A stretch of DNA of 64,000 bases from Algoriphagus algorifonticola (GCF_007655305.1 NZ_VLOG01000040.1:58567-122566); one strand, 5' to 3'; shown: positions 43,997-53,649, counted from the first letter of the stretch. Notes: generated from the sequence alone by a model not told the origin. Program-made: numbers and translations.

Positions 43997-44028
43997 ATCG
44001 TAATATTGCAATATATTATTATTACGAT
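43997..44028 (+). promoter_or_regulatory. ArsR operator
   Basis: ATCGTAATA (43997-44005) and TATTACGAT (44020-44028) form a perfect inverted repeat over the arsR start codon. A second perfect palindrome, ATATTGCAATAT, is nested at 44003-44014. ArsR-family repressors bind such A/T-rich palindromes next to their own gene and release them on binding As(III). Confidence 0.65.
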
Positions 44029-44362
44029 GGGAATTACTCAAACGCACCTTTTCACTGACGCTCAAAATGAATTGGCCAATGTCGCCAAAGCTTTGGCACA
44101 TCCAGCTCGAATTGCAATCATACAATATTTGATCAAAACGAATACTTGTATCAATGGGGATTTGGTGCAAGAACTGGGACTGGCGCAAGCAACTATAAGC
44201 CAGCATCTTCGTGAATTGAAAGAAATTGATATAATTCAGGGAACCATTGAAGGGACAAAAGTGAATTACTGCATCAATCCTGAAAAATGGAACTCCATCA
44301 AGAGCTTGTTTCTAGGCCTCTTTGATCAATTCAATTCAAATAATCCCTCAACCTGCTGTTAA
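44027..44362 (+). CDS. arsR: ArsR-family metalloid-responsive repressor
   Basis: 111 aa from the ATG at 44027, which lies inside the operator palindrome; a longer frame starts at 44006. The winged helix covers about 15-90 (ALAHPARIAIIQYLI, LGLAQATISQHLRELKEIDII). Cysteines at NTCING and at the very end (STCC) are candidate As(III) ligands, different in position from the classic ELCVCDL helix. It is the first gene of a three-gene arsenic-type operon, with 12 bases to the next gene. Confidence 0.88.
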   Translation: MGITQTHLFTDAQNELANVAKALAHPARIAIIQYLIKTNTCINGDLVQELGLAQATISQHLRELKEIDIIQGTIEGTKVNYCINPEKWNSIKSLFLGLFDQFNSNNPSTCC

Positions 44363-44374
44363 AACCATATCACT

Positions 44375-44842
44375 ATGAAACTTTCAGAAATTAAGTCCAT
44401 CTTAAAAAACTCCCAAACCATCGAGTTTCAACTCCCCAATGGAGAATTGGTTCCTAGTCATTTTCATGTGACAGAAATCGGAAAAATATCTAAAAATTTC
44501 ATTGACTGTGGGGGGACTATTAGACAAGAGGAGAAAGTCAACTTCCAATTATGGAATGAAAATGACTACGATCACCGACTTCATCCAGAAAAACTACTGA
44601 AAATCATAGAACTATCTGAATCGAAACTGGGAATACCAGATTGGGAAATTGAAGTGGAGTACCAAGGTGAAACCATAGGAAAATATGGTTTAGACTATAA
44701 TGGAAAGTCATTTCTCCTTACCACAAAAATGACAGACTGCTTGGCTAAAAGCGAATGTGGCATTCCTTCAAAACCCAAAGTTAGACTCTCATCATTGCAA
44801 TTAAATACTAACTCCTGTAATCCCGGCAGCGGTTGCTGCTAA
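44375..44842 (+). CDS. DUF6428-like arsenic-operon protein
   Basis: 155 aa, soluble. The N-terminal region ILKNSQTIEFQLPNGELVPSHFHVTEIGKISKNFIDCGG and central DHRLHPEKLLKII match the small family often found between arsR and an arsC-like phosphatase in Bacteroidota. The C-terminal tail is cysteine-rich (NSCNPGSGCC) with more cysteines at CLAKSECG, which suggests metalloid binding. The function is not established. Confidence 0.75.
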   Translation: MKLSEIKSILKNSQTIEFQLPNGELVPSHFHVTEIGKISKNFIDCGGTIRQEEKVNFQLWNENDYDHRLHPEKLLKIIELSESKLGIPDWEIEVEYQGETIGKYGLDYNGKSFLLTTKMTDCLAKSECGIPSKPKVRLSSLQLNTNSCNPGSGCC

Positions 44843-44851
44843 ATTTTAGCC

Positions 44852-45481
44852 ATGGAAAATACAAAACTCACCTTTTTACCAAAGCTTGAGGACTCCATCA
44901 AGCAAATTCTCAATATCCCAATCACCGATGAAAGGAAGGAAGTGTTGAGCCCTTTGATTCATTATATCAGAGAAAAGCAGGATAAAAATGAAGCTATCAA
45001 CCTGAATTTTATTTGCACACATAATTCTAGACGAAGCCAATTTTCACAAATTTGGGCAAAGGTAGCGGCCAGCTACTTCGGAGTAGAGGCCAATTGCTAC
45101 TCCGGAGGAATAGAGATCACTGCTTTTAATGAGAGGGCTGTAGCTTCATTGCAAAGAATTGGGTTTCGTACCATTTCGGATAATGCAACTGAAAATCCGA
45201 AGTATGAAGTCTTTTATTCAGAAATGAAGCCAGGCATTAAAGCTTTTTCAAAACTGGTTGACGATCTGTCCAACCCAGCTTCGAACTTTGCTGCAATAAT
45301 GACCTGCGATCATGCAGATGAGAATTGTCCTATTATTTCAGGAGCAGAAATACGAATACCCGTCAGGTTTGAAGACCCCAAAAAATTCGATGATACTGTA
45401 TTAGAACAAAAAATGTATGATGAAAGAAGTCTTCAAATAGCTTCCGAAATGTTTTATGTGTTTTCAAGGGCTAATGATTAA
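44852..45481 (+). CDS. Low-molecular-weight phosphatase-type arsenate reductase
   Basis: 209 aa. The CX5RS loop is C55-THNSR-R61-S62, preceded by LNFI as in ArsC/LMW-PTP proteins. MTCDHADENCP near 150-160 supplies further cysteines that could form the redox relay, and IRIPVRFEDPKKFDDT resembles the substrate-binding end seen in Bacteroidota relatives. It probably reduces arsenate to arsenite using a thiol system. No arsenite exporter (acr3, arsB) follows. Confidence 0.85.
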   Translation: MENTKLTFLPKLEDSIKQILNIPITDERKEVLSPLIHYIREKQDKNEAINLNFICTHNSRRSQFSQIWAKVAASYFGVEANCYSGGIEITAFNERAVASLQRIGFRTISDNATENPKYEVFYSEMKPGIKAFSKLVDDLSNPASNFAAIMTCDHADENCPIISGAEIRIPVRFEDPKKFDDTVLEQKMYDERSLQIASEMFYVFSRAND

Positions 45482-45881
45482 GAAATTCATTATAAAACTT
45501 TTCTATAAGGCTCAATGAGACCAACCTTCACCTTACCAATCCTCTATTTTTATCAAAATTTTTTATTGAATTATTAGAATATTCAAAATTTTATTATATA
45601 TTCTATTGGATTTAGGCGCGAATACCTACTAATTATTCGAAACCCAGTAACGGAAGAAAAAGCTAAGTCCTCCTAAATCCTATCCATCTGACGCTCAACT
45701 AATTGAATAAAGAAAGGTGATACCAATACCTTAAATACCTTCAGTTAGAATAGGTAGTAAAGCCGAAAATCTAGGATTCTTTTGAACATTCACTAGTTCA
45801 AAGGATTTATAACTAAAAGTACTCAGAAATCTTGTTTGAGATTAACACTTTCATTTTGTCATAATTATGCAAATACATTTT
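45482..45881. other. Intergenic region after the arsenic operon
   Basis: 400 bases of A/T-rich sequence. I see two small stem-loops, CGAATA/TATTCG near 45620-45640 and TTGAAC/GTTCAA near 45782-45800, the latter without a T run. No credible gene is seen. It presumably includes the promoter of the following gene pair. Confidence 0.5.
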
Positions 45882-47051
45882 ATGAAAAAAAATATACTAT
45901 CCTTAGTCTTCACTTTGTGGTTTGGGATTGTGGCCTATTCGCAAGAAGCTATTACGTCAATTAACCTGGACCTCATTCAAAATGAGATCAATGGCGGAAA
46001 ACCACTTCCCGCTGAAGAAAAATTCTATTTCAGAGGGGCCATCCCTCAGGATGTGGAAATGGTTAAACTTTACATATATCAGTCAAAAAAATCTCCAAAG
46101 GCAGGTGATAGTTATTTTTGGAAAGCCCCATTTGGATACAAGGAACTTTCTTTTCAAATCTTGGTAGACAATCCTTTAAGATCTACAGAGGAGTTTAATC
46201 TTGAATTTGGATTTTATAAGAAAGCTGGAGAAAAAGAGTTGGAAGAGCTCCGAAGACTTATTCAAACCAACCTAGCAACTTATCTCAACACCATTTCTTC
46301 CGTGAGAAGAGGAGGAATCAAATTCGAAGATTCTGACGAGCAAATCCTTTCCAATATGGATCAAATTGTTCAATCAGGAGCTTATTATTTCGAATTACCT
46401 GATGGAAAACCTTTCCCAGGTTTTTCTGATATCACTCGTAAGAAACTAGAGCAAAGAAAACGCCTGAAATTGGGTAAGGCAAAATTCAACATTATCAAAA
46501 AATCTGAAAACGAGAACGAGCGGGCTGTTTATGCCCAACAATATTTACAGGAGTTAGAAACCATCGTTTTTGCTGAATTAGATCAATTTCTCAGTCCTAA
46601 CATGCTTGTCCGAGTAGATCAGATTCAATTTCAAAATTATAGAAGTGAGAAAACCCCTAACTCTATTCCCATCAATTTTGGCTTTGGTGCCATCTCACTT
46701 TCACAGGATTTATCCTCTCAAGAGTTTGTATACAGTCCATACCTTGGTTTTTCATTTCCTCTTGGCAACAGGACCTTTACTCGTTTCATGAGTAATTTAT
46801 CGATCAGCACAGGAGTGTTTATTTCCGGAAGCATGGAAAATTCTTTGGGAGAAGCTATCAGAGGGCCAGTTTTAGACCGACCAGTATTCGTGGGATTGGG
46901 ATATAACTTCTTCCGATTCATAAGACTCAATGCTGGAGGCACATATCTAACTACCAACAAACTGGATGGGAGTAAAGCGGACAGAATTCAACCCTATGTT
47001 GGATTAAGTGCCGAAATCAATTTGTGGTTAGGATTTGGAAACAAAAAATGA
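45882..47051 (+). CDS. Uncharacterised exported protein with beta-rich C-terminus
   Basis: 389 aa from the ATG at 45882 (MKKNILSLVFTL), which opens a signal peptide ending AYSQ. The middle is helical and charged (residues about 110-240). The last 130 residues alternate in the manner of a small outer-membrane barrel (FGFGAISLSQDL, YSPYLGFSFPLG, FVGLGYNFFRFIRLNAGGTYL). I do not recognise the family. Its stop overlaps the start of the next gene (ATGA), so the products are coupled and probably work together in the outer membrane. Confidence 0.7.
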   Translation: MKKNILSLVFTLWFGIVAYSQEAITSINLDLIQNEINGGKPLPAEEKFYFRGAIPQDVEMVKLYIYQSKKSPKAGDSYFWKAPFGYKELSFQILVDNPLRSTEEFNLEFGFYKKAGEKELEELRRLIQTNLATYLNTISSVRRGGIKFEDSDEQILSNMDQIVQSGAYYFELPDGKPFPGFSDITRKKLEQRKRLKLGKAKFNIIKKSENENERAVYAQQYLQELETIVFAELDQFLSPNMLVRVDQIQFQNYRSEKTPNSIPINFGFGAISLSQDLSSQEFVYSPYLGFSFPLGNRTFTRFMSNLSISTGVFISGSMENSLGEAIRGPVLDRPVFVGLGYNFFRFIRLNAGGTYLTTNKLDGSKADRIQPYVGLSAEINLWLGFGNKK

Positions 47052-49513
47052 AAATTATGAAAAAGCTAAGCTTGATTTTCATTTTATCACTGATTATCAA
47101 TTCTGTAAACGCCCAGCTTTACGGGTACAAGTGGAGAGTTGGAGCAAGTGTCGGGACTACCAATTACATTGGGGATATCCGTCCTTTTGGACTCAATAGT
47201 CTGAGTGATGTAGGTAGACTCTATCAACGATCAACTGTCTATTCTGAAGACCTTTCTTATCAATTTTCTCTGGAATATGCACTTGGCAACTCCGTTGGAA
47301 TTATGCTTACGGCAGGAAGCTATCAATTTGGCTCAAGCGATAGATATATCGAAAATGATGGCACTTTATACAGGGAAAGTAACAGATTCGATAGGGCTTT
47401 AAATTTCAGAACGGATTTAATTGATGCTGGGCTTTCCTTTGTTTTAAAGCCTGATAACAACTGGTTGCTTTCTGGTAAATCCTTCCTTGCTCCATATTTG
47501 GTTGTGGGCATGGGAGTTCAAAAATTCGATGTGTTTGGAGACCTATTGGATGAAAACGGAAACAGATATGATTACAGCAATCCCAATTTAATCCCAGATG
47601 GAAGTTTTGAGACAAGATTAAGGGATGTTGAAACAGAAATTCCAGGTGGGTATAAAAAAGCTACTCTTTATGCTCATTTGGGCATGGGAATCAGATTTCG
47701 GATTACCAAAGGAATTGAACTTTTCGCACAATCAGATTTTAAAAGGGCGGCAACTGATTATTTGGACGATGTGTCTGGAAGATATAGAAATCGATATGAC
47801 AACTCTTTTCAGCGCTATGCAGCATTGCCAGGAACTAATACCCCAACACCAGGCAACCCCTATCGAGGAGATGTAAACTCGAAAGCAGATTGGTATATCT
47901 ATCATGGGATGGGCATCAAGTTCAGCTTAGGAGCAAACAAGGAAAGTTTCAATCCTCCTACCGTATCCCAGCGCTATACTTTCACCCCTAAAGTTTTGAG
48001 CGAAAAAACTGAAGCAACTGCTGACTCAATTCAAAAAACTGAAGAACCAAAAGTTAATCTGCCAGCCTCTGTTACAAATAATTATTTTACGATTGTTCAG
48101 TTACCTGGATTAGAAAAATCAGCACCGATCATTGACACGGTAAGACTGGATTCTATTCAAAAAGCCAATATTGACAGGAAAATTGATTCATTGAAGAATA
48201 CCAGAGCGTTGGTACAAGCAAATAAGGATTCGCTTCAAAATAGGCTTTCAGAACTCAGCGAGAAGATTAATGAGTTGCAGATTGACAGTCTCAGTTCAAA
48301 GGATTCTATACAGATATTGATCAATCAGTTTGAGAATCAAACTTTGGATTATCAAAAGGAGATTAGCAGAATTGACTCTTTGGATAAGATTTTGGTTATT
48401 AAGGGAGATTCGCTATTGGGAGCGAAAAACACGCTAATCATCTCTAAAGTTGATACAGCCCAATTCATTGAAAAAATCTTGCTTTATCCGGGGAAAGTCA
48501 ATACAATCATTTACTCTCCTAAAGGATTTAGCGAGTTCGAGCTGGACTCTCTTTCAAATTCACAAATGAGAATCAGCAATCAGCAAACTCCAGATACAGT
48601 AAAAAGTACAAAGGCAGTGACTCCGGAAATTGAGAAATCAAAAACCGTCACCAAACCAGTCGAAAATGCTCAATGGATAAGCCGAGAAGATTTTGAAAAA
48701 GAAATTTCAAAATATAGGGAAGAAATGCTCAAGGCGCAGGCGATTAGAGACTCCGCAATGCTCATGGCTTTTTCTTCCAGACTATCAAGCATCCAAGCTC
48801 AAAATAGTAATCAAGAAGAAAGAACGGCACCTCAACAGATAATAGTTAATCCTCAATCTGATAATACGAATACATCCAAAGAATTAGAAAGGTTAAGAAG
48901 TAGACAAGAAATACTAGAGAGGAGAAATCGGGAACTATTAAGAGATGCAGCAATCATCAGTGGCACGGCTACAACAACTTCTGCTTTAAACAAAAATAAA
49001 ACAGACGAAAGTCAAATTCTATATATACAGGATAGCACCCTTTTGGATAGAATTACTCAAGATGCTATTCTGATAGATAGCCTTCGAAAAGAGGCCTCCA
49101 AAGAAAAAGTAAGGATAGACACCGTGGAGGTTGAGAAAGTGGTTGAAAATACTAAGCCTGTCCTTCTAGAGGAAAGTAAACTTGAGGTCTATTTTGGAAT
49201 CAACCAATCAGAGTTGAGTGAAGAAGAAAAAGCAAAGTTGCTTCGATTGAAAGAGATCTTGGAAACAAATCCCCAATTAGGCTTGGAGCTAATTGGTTTT
49301 GCTGATAACACGGGAAGCGTTTCCTACAACCTCAGACTAGTAGAAAAGCGGGTTAATTCCGTCAAAAAACAGCTAATAGACCTAGGAATTGACCACAAGA
49401 GAATTTTCAAAAATTCTGGAGGTTTGATTTTACGTGGAGCCTCCAAAGGTTCGGTTGACAAGGACCGAAAAGTAGAAATACGTCTAACACCTCTTGTTAC
49501 AGCCAAGGATTAA
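47048..49513 (+). CDS. DUF6089-like N-terminal barrel plus OmpA C-terminal domain
   Basis: 821 aa from the ATG at 47048, which overlaps the previous stop; ATG 47057 is the alternative. Signal peptide IFILSLIINSVNAQ. Residues about 20-310 look like an outer-membrane beta-barrel (WRVGASVGTTNYIGDIRPFG), similar to DUF6089 proteins. About 340-690 is a long linker with coiled-coil stretches rich in D/S/K. The C-terminal OmpA-like domain (VYFGINQSELSEEEKAKLLRLKEIL, LIGFADNTGS, NLRLVEKRVNSVKKQL, DRKVEIRL) binds peptidoglycan. It likely tethers the outer membrane to the cell wall. Confidence 0.82.
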   Translation: MKIMKKLSLIFILSLIINSVNAQLYGYKWRVGASVGTTNYIGDIRPFGLNSLSDVGRLYQRSTVYSEDLSYQFSLEYALGNSVGIMLTAGSYQFGSSDRYIENDGTLYRESNRFDRALNFRTDLIDAGLSFVLKPDNNWLLSGKSFLAPYLVVGMGVQKFDVFGDLLDENGNRYDYSNPNLIPDGSFETRLRDVETEIPGGYKKATLYAHLGMGIRFRITKGIELFAQSDFKRAATDYLDDVSGRYRNRYDNSFQRYAALPGTNTPTPGNPYRGDVNSKADWYIYHGMGIKFSLGANKESFNPPTVSQRYTFTPKVLSEKTEATADSIQKTEEPKVNLPASVTNNYFTIVQLPGLEKSAPIIDTVRLDSIQKANIDRKIDSLKNTRALVQANKDSLQNRLSELSEKINELQIDSLSSKDSIQILINQFENQTLDYQKEISRIDSLDKILVIKGDSLLGAKNTLIISKVDTAQFIEKILLYPGKVNTIIYSPKGFSEFELDSLSNSQMRISNQQTPDTVKSTKAVTPEIEKSKTVTKPVENAQWISREDFEKEISKYREEMLKAQAIRDSAMLMAFSSRLSSIQAQNSNQEERTAPQQIIVNPQSDNTNTSKELERLRSRQEILERRNRELLRDAAIISGTATTTSALNKNKTDESQILYIQDSTLLDRITQDAILIDSLRKEASKEKVRIDTVEVEKVVENTKPVLLEESKLEVYFGINQSELSEEEKAKLLRLKEILETNPQLGLELIGFADNTGSVSYNLRLVEKRVNSVKKQLIDLGIDHKRIFKNSGGLILRGASKGSVDKDRKVEIRLTPLVTAKD

Positions 49514-49582
49514 TCTTCAAATGCTTTTTAAGTATTCTTTTCATTTTTAACAGGAGCCAAAGAATCCTGCTAAATTTAAAGA

Positions 49583-50785
49583 ATGAAGAAAGCATTTCTA
49601 GCCAGCATTGTCTTGTTCTTAGGCGGTATTGCCTTTGGACAAGAAAGTAAAGTCTATGAATCGAATAAAGTTCAGGATTTTAAACTTGTACCCTTACCAG
49701 CCATAGCTTATAATCCTGCCAATGGTTGGATGTTTGGGCTAGCTCCTTCTGCTACTTGGTATATGGGAAATCCCACTACTACCAAAATGTCCAATTTTGT
49801 AGGGAACCTACTATACACAACTAAAAAACAGTGGATTTTTAGCTCTAGAAGTAATATTTTCTTAGATGAAAACAGCTTGATCTTAGTGGGAGACTGGAGA
49901 TATTTTGTCACTTCCCAGCCAACCTATGGTCTAGGTAGTTCTACCCCGAATGCCCCCTCCCCTAACCCCAATCAAAACTCAAGCTTTTGGGGAGCGCAAC
50001 AAATGGATTTTAGACTGATTCGCTTTCATGAAACTATTTTAAAACGAATCTCTGACAGCAATTTTTACTTGGGATTAGGATATCACCTGGATATACATTC
50101 GAAGATTGACAATTTTTTCTTAGATGAAGATACGATTGAGCCTATTTTGGATTTTGCTCATAATCAATACAATGAATCATTAGGCTTTGATACGGATAGA
50201 TATGCATTATCCGGAATTACCTTAAATGCAGTTTATGAAAATCGAGACAGGGCGGTTGCTCCATATGAGAAAAACTTTGCCTTGCTTTCTTATAAAATCA
50301 ACCCTTCATTTTTAGGGTCTGACCAATCTTCCTCCACGCTATTGTTGGATTATAGACATTATATCAACCTCAATGAACAAAGAAAAAGGCATTTAGTCGC
50401 TTTTTGGGCATATGGCAACTTTCTAGTCTCTGGAAATTTACCCTATATGAACTTACCTTCCCTTGGTTGGGATATGTTTGGCAGAACGGGAAGAGGCTAT
50501 GCACAAGGAAGGTTCAGAGGAGAAAACATGGTTTATTCAGAAGTAGAGTATCGGTTTCCACTACAAAGGTCCAAAGAAACCTTCGGAGGAACTGTGTTCG
50601 TGAATGCCAACTCCTTCAGCAGCAAATACAATTCTGAAAAGCTATTTGAGCAAGTCAATCCAGGATATGGCTTAGGATTGAGAGTCATGATAAACAAAGA
50701 AAACAGAACCATAATTTCAGCAGATTATGGCTTTGGAAGAAGCGGTAACTCAGGTTTTTATCTCAACATCAACGAGTCCTTTTGA
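49583..50785 (+). CDS. BamA/TamA-family outer-membrane barrel protein without POTRA domains
   Basis: 400 aa. Signal peptide MKKAFLASIVLFLGGIAFGQ. The rest is a predicted beta-barrel with the Omp85 C-terminal pattern (GRTGRGYAQGRFRGENMVYSEVEYRFPL, GGTVFVNANSF, GYGLGLRVMINKENRTIISADYGFG) and a terminal phenylalanine. No POTRA repeats precede the barrel, so it belongs to the short 'surface antigen' branch whose role is unknown. It starts 70 bases after the OmpA-type gene. Confidence 0.82.
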   Translation: MKKAFLASIVLFLGGIAFGQESKVYESNKVQDFKLVPLPAIAYNPANGWMFGLAPSATWYMGNPTTTKMSNFVGNLLYTTKKQWIFSSRSNIFLDENSLILVGDWRYFVTSQPTYGLGSSTPNAPSPNPNQNSSFWGAQQMDFRLIRFHETILKRISDSNFYLGLGYHLDIHSKIDNFFLDEDTIEPILDFAHNQYNESLGFDTDRYALSGITLNAVYENRDRAVAPYEKNFALLSYKINPSFLGSDQSSSTLLLDYRHYINLNEQRKRHLVAFWAYGNFLVSGNLPYMNLPSLGWDMFGRTGRGYAQGRFRGENMVYSEVEYRFPLQRSKETFGGTVFVNANSFSSKYNSEKLFEQVNPGYGLGLRVMINKENRTIISADYGFGRSGNSGFYLNINESF

Positions 50786-50810
50786 TTTCGCTTAGTTCTA
50801 AAAATAATTA

Positions 50811-50932
50811 GGCTATCTCAAAGTTGATGAATGTCACAATGAGCGGTCAGTTAAAGGTCTCCAATAAATTTTCTAGTATCCATTAGCCTTTGACTCCACT
50901 CAGGCGGACAAAACAACGCCTTTAAGATAGCC
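50811..50932. repeat. REP-like palindromic element
   Basis: GGCTATCTCAAAG (50811-50823) pairs with CTTTAAGATAGCC (50920-50932) at 12 of 13 positions. Inside it, TGTCACAATGAGCGG and GACTCCACTCAGGCGGACA form a degenerate inverted repeat of the form 'GTCACATTGAGC...GCTCAGxxTGACA' that I associate with dispersed extragenic repeats in Bacteroidota. It lies between convergent genes and may also act as their terminator. Confidence 0.5.
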
Positions 50933-50953
50933 CCTTAATTAGTGCTCATGGCA

Positions 50954-53488
50954 TCATGCAGCATTTCTGGCTGCATTGATAATTCCGAACATACTTCTTA
51001 AAATTAATCGCTGTAGCACCTCATTGCTCTTCCCATCTTCCAGCATACTCTGAATAGCATATTGTTGTATGGTAATGAGTGGTAAAACTATCCTTTCCCG
51101 AATGGCAATTGAAGTTTTGATCACTTTATTATCTCCCATCAACTCCTCCATTTGAGAAACTTTTTTAAGTTTTTCTACAGAGCGCTCATATTCTTGGAAC
51201 ATGAGTTTCCAAAATCCCCCATACTCTTCATTATTTTTTAGGTAGGAAGTTGCTGGATAGAAACACTTATTCAAAGACTGCATGGAGTTACCCAGAAGTG
51301 TCCTGAAAAATAAACTGTTTTGATACAATTCCTTTAATTCATCTACCCGGTTTTCCTTTTCCATCTCTGCAATAGCCGCACCTACTCCGTAATAGCCGGG
51401 AATATTTTGCTTCATTTGAGCCCAAGAACCAACAAATGGAATCGCTCTTAAATCCTCAAACTTCAAGCCTTCGCCCTTTCCTCTTTTCAAAGGCCGACTG
51501 CCTATATTCGTCATTCCAAAGTACTTAAGTGGAGTTACATGCTCCAAATATGGGACAAACTTAGGATGATTCTTAAAGGCCTTGTAAGATTCATAACCTC
51601 TATTGGCCAACTCTTCAATCAAAGCCCGCTGATCTTCAGAAAGGTTTCTTTCAGAGTCAGAATAAAGATGGTTTTCAAGACCCGCACTTAGCAGCTGTTC
51701 AAAATTATAAGTACAAGAAGCCTGCTTTCCATAGTTTGCAGAAATAGTCTGGCCCTGTATAGTGACCTGTATTTCCGCATTTTCAACGCGCTCTCCCAGT
51801 GATGCATAGAAATTATGCATATTTCCCCCACCTCTTGCAGGAGGCCCACCTCTACCGTCGAAAAAGACTACCTCGATTCCATTTTCACGGGAAACCCGAG
51901 TCATTTCCTCTTTTGCTCTTAATATGGACCAGTTTGCCTTCAGATACCCTCCATCTTTGGTTCCGTCTGAAAAGCCTAACATGATGGTTTGTTTATTTCC
52001 TCTACTGGCTAAATGCTTTTGATAAGCAGGCAAGCGATATAGGTAGGTCATAATCTCAGGTGCCTCAGCCAAATCATCAATTGTTTCAAAAAGCGGAACG
52101 ACATCCAAAGGAAGATTCTCTTTTCCTTTACCTAATGTGAGTTTGGCTAATTGGAATACTTCTAAAAGATGCTTAGCAGATTGACAATTGGAAATAATAT
52201 AGCGATGCAAAACATCCTCCCCATTGGATTCATGGATTTTTTCAATCGTTCCGAAGGACTTCAGCATTTCCTGATGAAACTCATCCTGAATTCTTTCAAT
52301 CTCAGGAAGGGAATCTACTGCCAATAATTGCTGGATTTGCTCCTCCTCAGTTGCTTTCCATTCTATACCTTTCACTTCAAAAATCTCTTCCCAAAGCGCA
52401 TCATGTTTTCGACTATCCTGACGCATATCCATGTAGGCAAAATGGAATCCGAAAATTCTGACTTTAAGAATAAATTCATCCAAGAGTTCCAAGAATAAGC
52501 CGTCATGATGTTCAATCAAAGCTTCCCTTGCATTCAAAAGATCCGCTAATAATTCTTCTTTGTTGGAGTAAACAGGTTGATCTTCAAAAAGCGTAGAATA
52601 AATCCCTTTTTCAACTTTCAGAATTACATTTTCTACGTGTTTGAAAGTAAGTCTTCTCCTCAACTTTCTTACATCCCGGTAGTAACAGCGTAAAATCCAT
52701 TTTTTCAATCTTTCCGCTACCTGCATAGTGGTTTCATGAGTCACAAATGGATTTCCATCCCGATCTCCTCCCGGCCAAAAACCTACCTTCAGTAAACCTG
52801 GATTCTCCCAATCATGCAGCGGAATATTTAAGCGATTGAGCATTCTGATCATGATATCGGAGATACTTTGATAGAATACATTCTCCAAAAACCAAATCAA
52901 GCTGACCGCTTCCTCGTAAGGACTTGGCTTTTCTCTATTTATAAAACCTGTCTTTCCTAATTGCTGAAGCAATTGATTAATTCTCCCGATATCATCCTGC
53001 CGGATCGCATTTTCCAAGTCGGTGATAATTCCCAGCACATTTCCGGGATAGAATTGAGTTGGGTGAGCTGTCAATGTTAGCCTGACGGAAAAACTTTTGA
53101 GCTTTTCTATCAATGCTTCCTTTTTATGATCACTTTCCGCTCTGTTTATTAAGGCTTTAATAGAACCTTTCCCTCCCAAATCATTGATTTTTTCATACGC
53201 AGCATCTTCAATGGAGTCAAAAAGCACCACCTGTCTCTCCACATATTGAATCATTTGAAATAGCAGATCTGTTCTTTCCTTCTCAGAATTGGAAGGCATC
53301 ATTTCTTCAAAAAAGCCTTCAATAATCTCTCGCGGAGTCTTCTCCGACTCAAATCCCTTTTGGCAGGCAGTTCCCAAAAGAGGCAACATGGTACCTGTTC
53401 TGAAAATATGATCGAAAGGAAGATCTAAAAAAAGTGAGTTATAAATTGTGAAGCGTTTTGCAACTTCGGTATCGTAGGTTTTATACAT
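50954..53488 (-). CDS. ppc: Phosphoenolpyruvate carboxylase (Bacteroidota type)
   Basis: 844 aa from the ATG at 53488 (MYKTYDTEVAKRF); the open frame to 53575 adds 29 residues without PPC character. Recognisable motifs are LTAHPTQ, PGGDRDGNPFVT, LGFSDGTKDGGYLKANW, FFDGRGGPPARGGGNM and the final QYAIQSML. Several differ from the E. coli form (TAHPTE, GYSDSxKDxG, HGRGGxxGRGG), as in the divergent Cytophaga-type enzyme. It carboxylates PEP to oxaloacetate, replenishing the TCA cycle. Convergent with the barrel protein gene and divergent from the lactonase-like gene. Confidence 0.93.
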   Translation of the reverse strand: MYKTYDTEVAKRFTIYNSLFLDLPFDHIFRTGTMLPLLGTACQKGFESEKTPREIIEGFFEEMMPSNSEKERTDLLFQMIQYVERQVVLFDSIEDAAYEKINDLGGKGSIKALINRAESDHKKEALIEKLKSFSVRLTLTAHPTQFYPGNVLGIITDLENAIRQDDIGRINQLLQQLGKTGFINREKPSPYEEAVSLIWFLENVFYQSISDIMIRMLNRLNIPLHDWENPGLLKVGFWPGGDRDGNPFVTHETTMQVAERLKKWILRCYYRDVRKLRRRLTFKHVENVILKVEKGIYSTLFEDQPVYSNKEELLADLLNAREALIEHHDGLFLELLDEFILKVRIFGFHFAYMDMRQDSRKHDALWEEIFEVKGIEWKATEEEQIQQLLAVDSLPEIERIQDEFHQEMLKSFGTIEKIHESNGEDVLHRYIISNCQSAKHLLEVFQLAKLTLGKGKENLPLDVVPLFETIDDLAEAPEIMTYLYRLPAYQKHLASRGNKQTIMLGFSDGTKDGGYLKANWSILRAKEEMTRVSRENGIEVVFFDGRGGPPARGGGNMHNFYASLGERVENAEIQVTIQGQTISANYGKQASCTYNFEQLLSAGLENHLYSDSERNLSEDQRALIEELANRGYESYKAFKNHPKFVPYLEHVTPLKYFGMTNIGSRPLKRGKGEGLKFEDLRAIPFVGSWAQMKQNIPGYYGVGAAIAEMEKENRVDELKELYQNSLFFRTLLGNSMQSLNKCFYPATSYLKNNEEYGGFWKLMFQEYERSVEKLKKVSQMEELMGDNKVIKTSIAIRERIVLPLITIQQYAIQSMLEDGKSNEVLQRLILRSMFGIINAARNAA

Positions 53489-53649
53489 TAAGTAAAGAGG
53501 TTTAAAGCATTCTAAATTAATAAATTTCTTGTTTTTTACCGAGCAAATTGCCAATTCATTAAATAATTCATTCAATCATTTCTTTTTTTTCATTGATGAC
53601 TAATGGAAAAACAATTCTTTGTAGCTTAAACTATTGATTCATCATCCTC

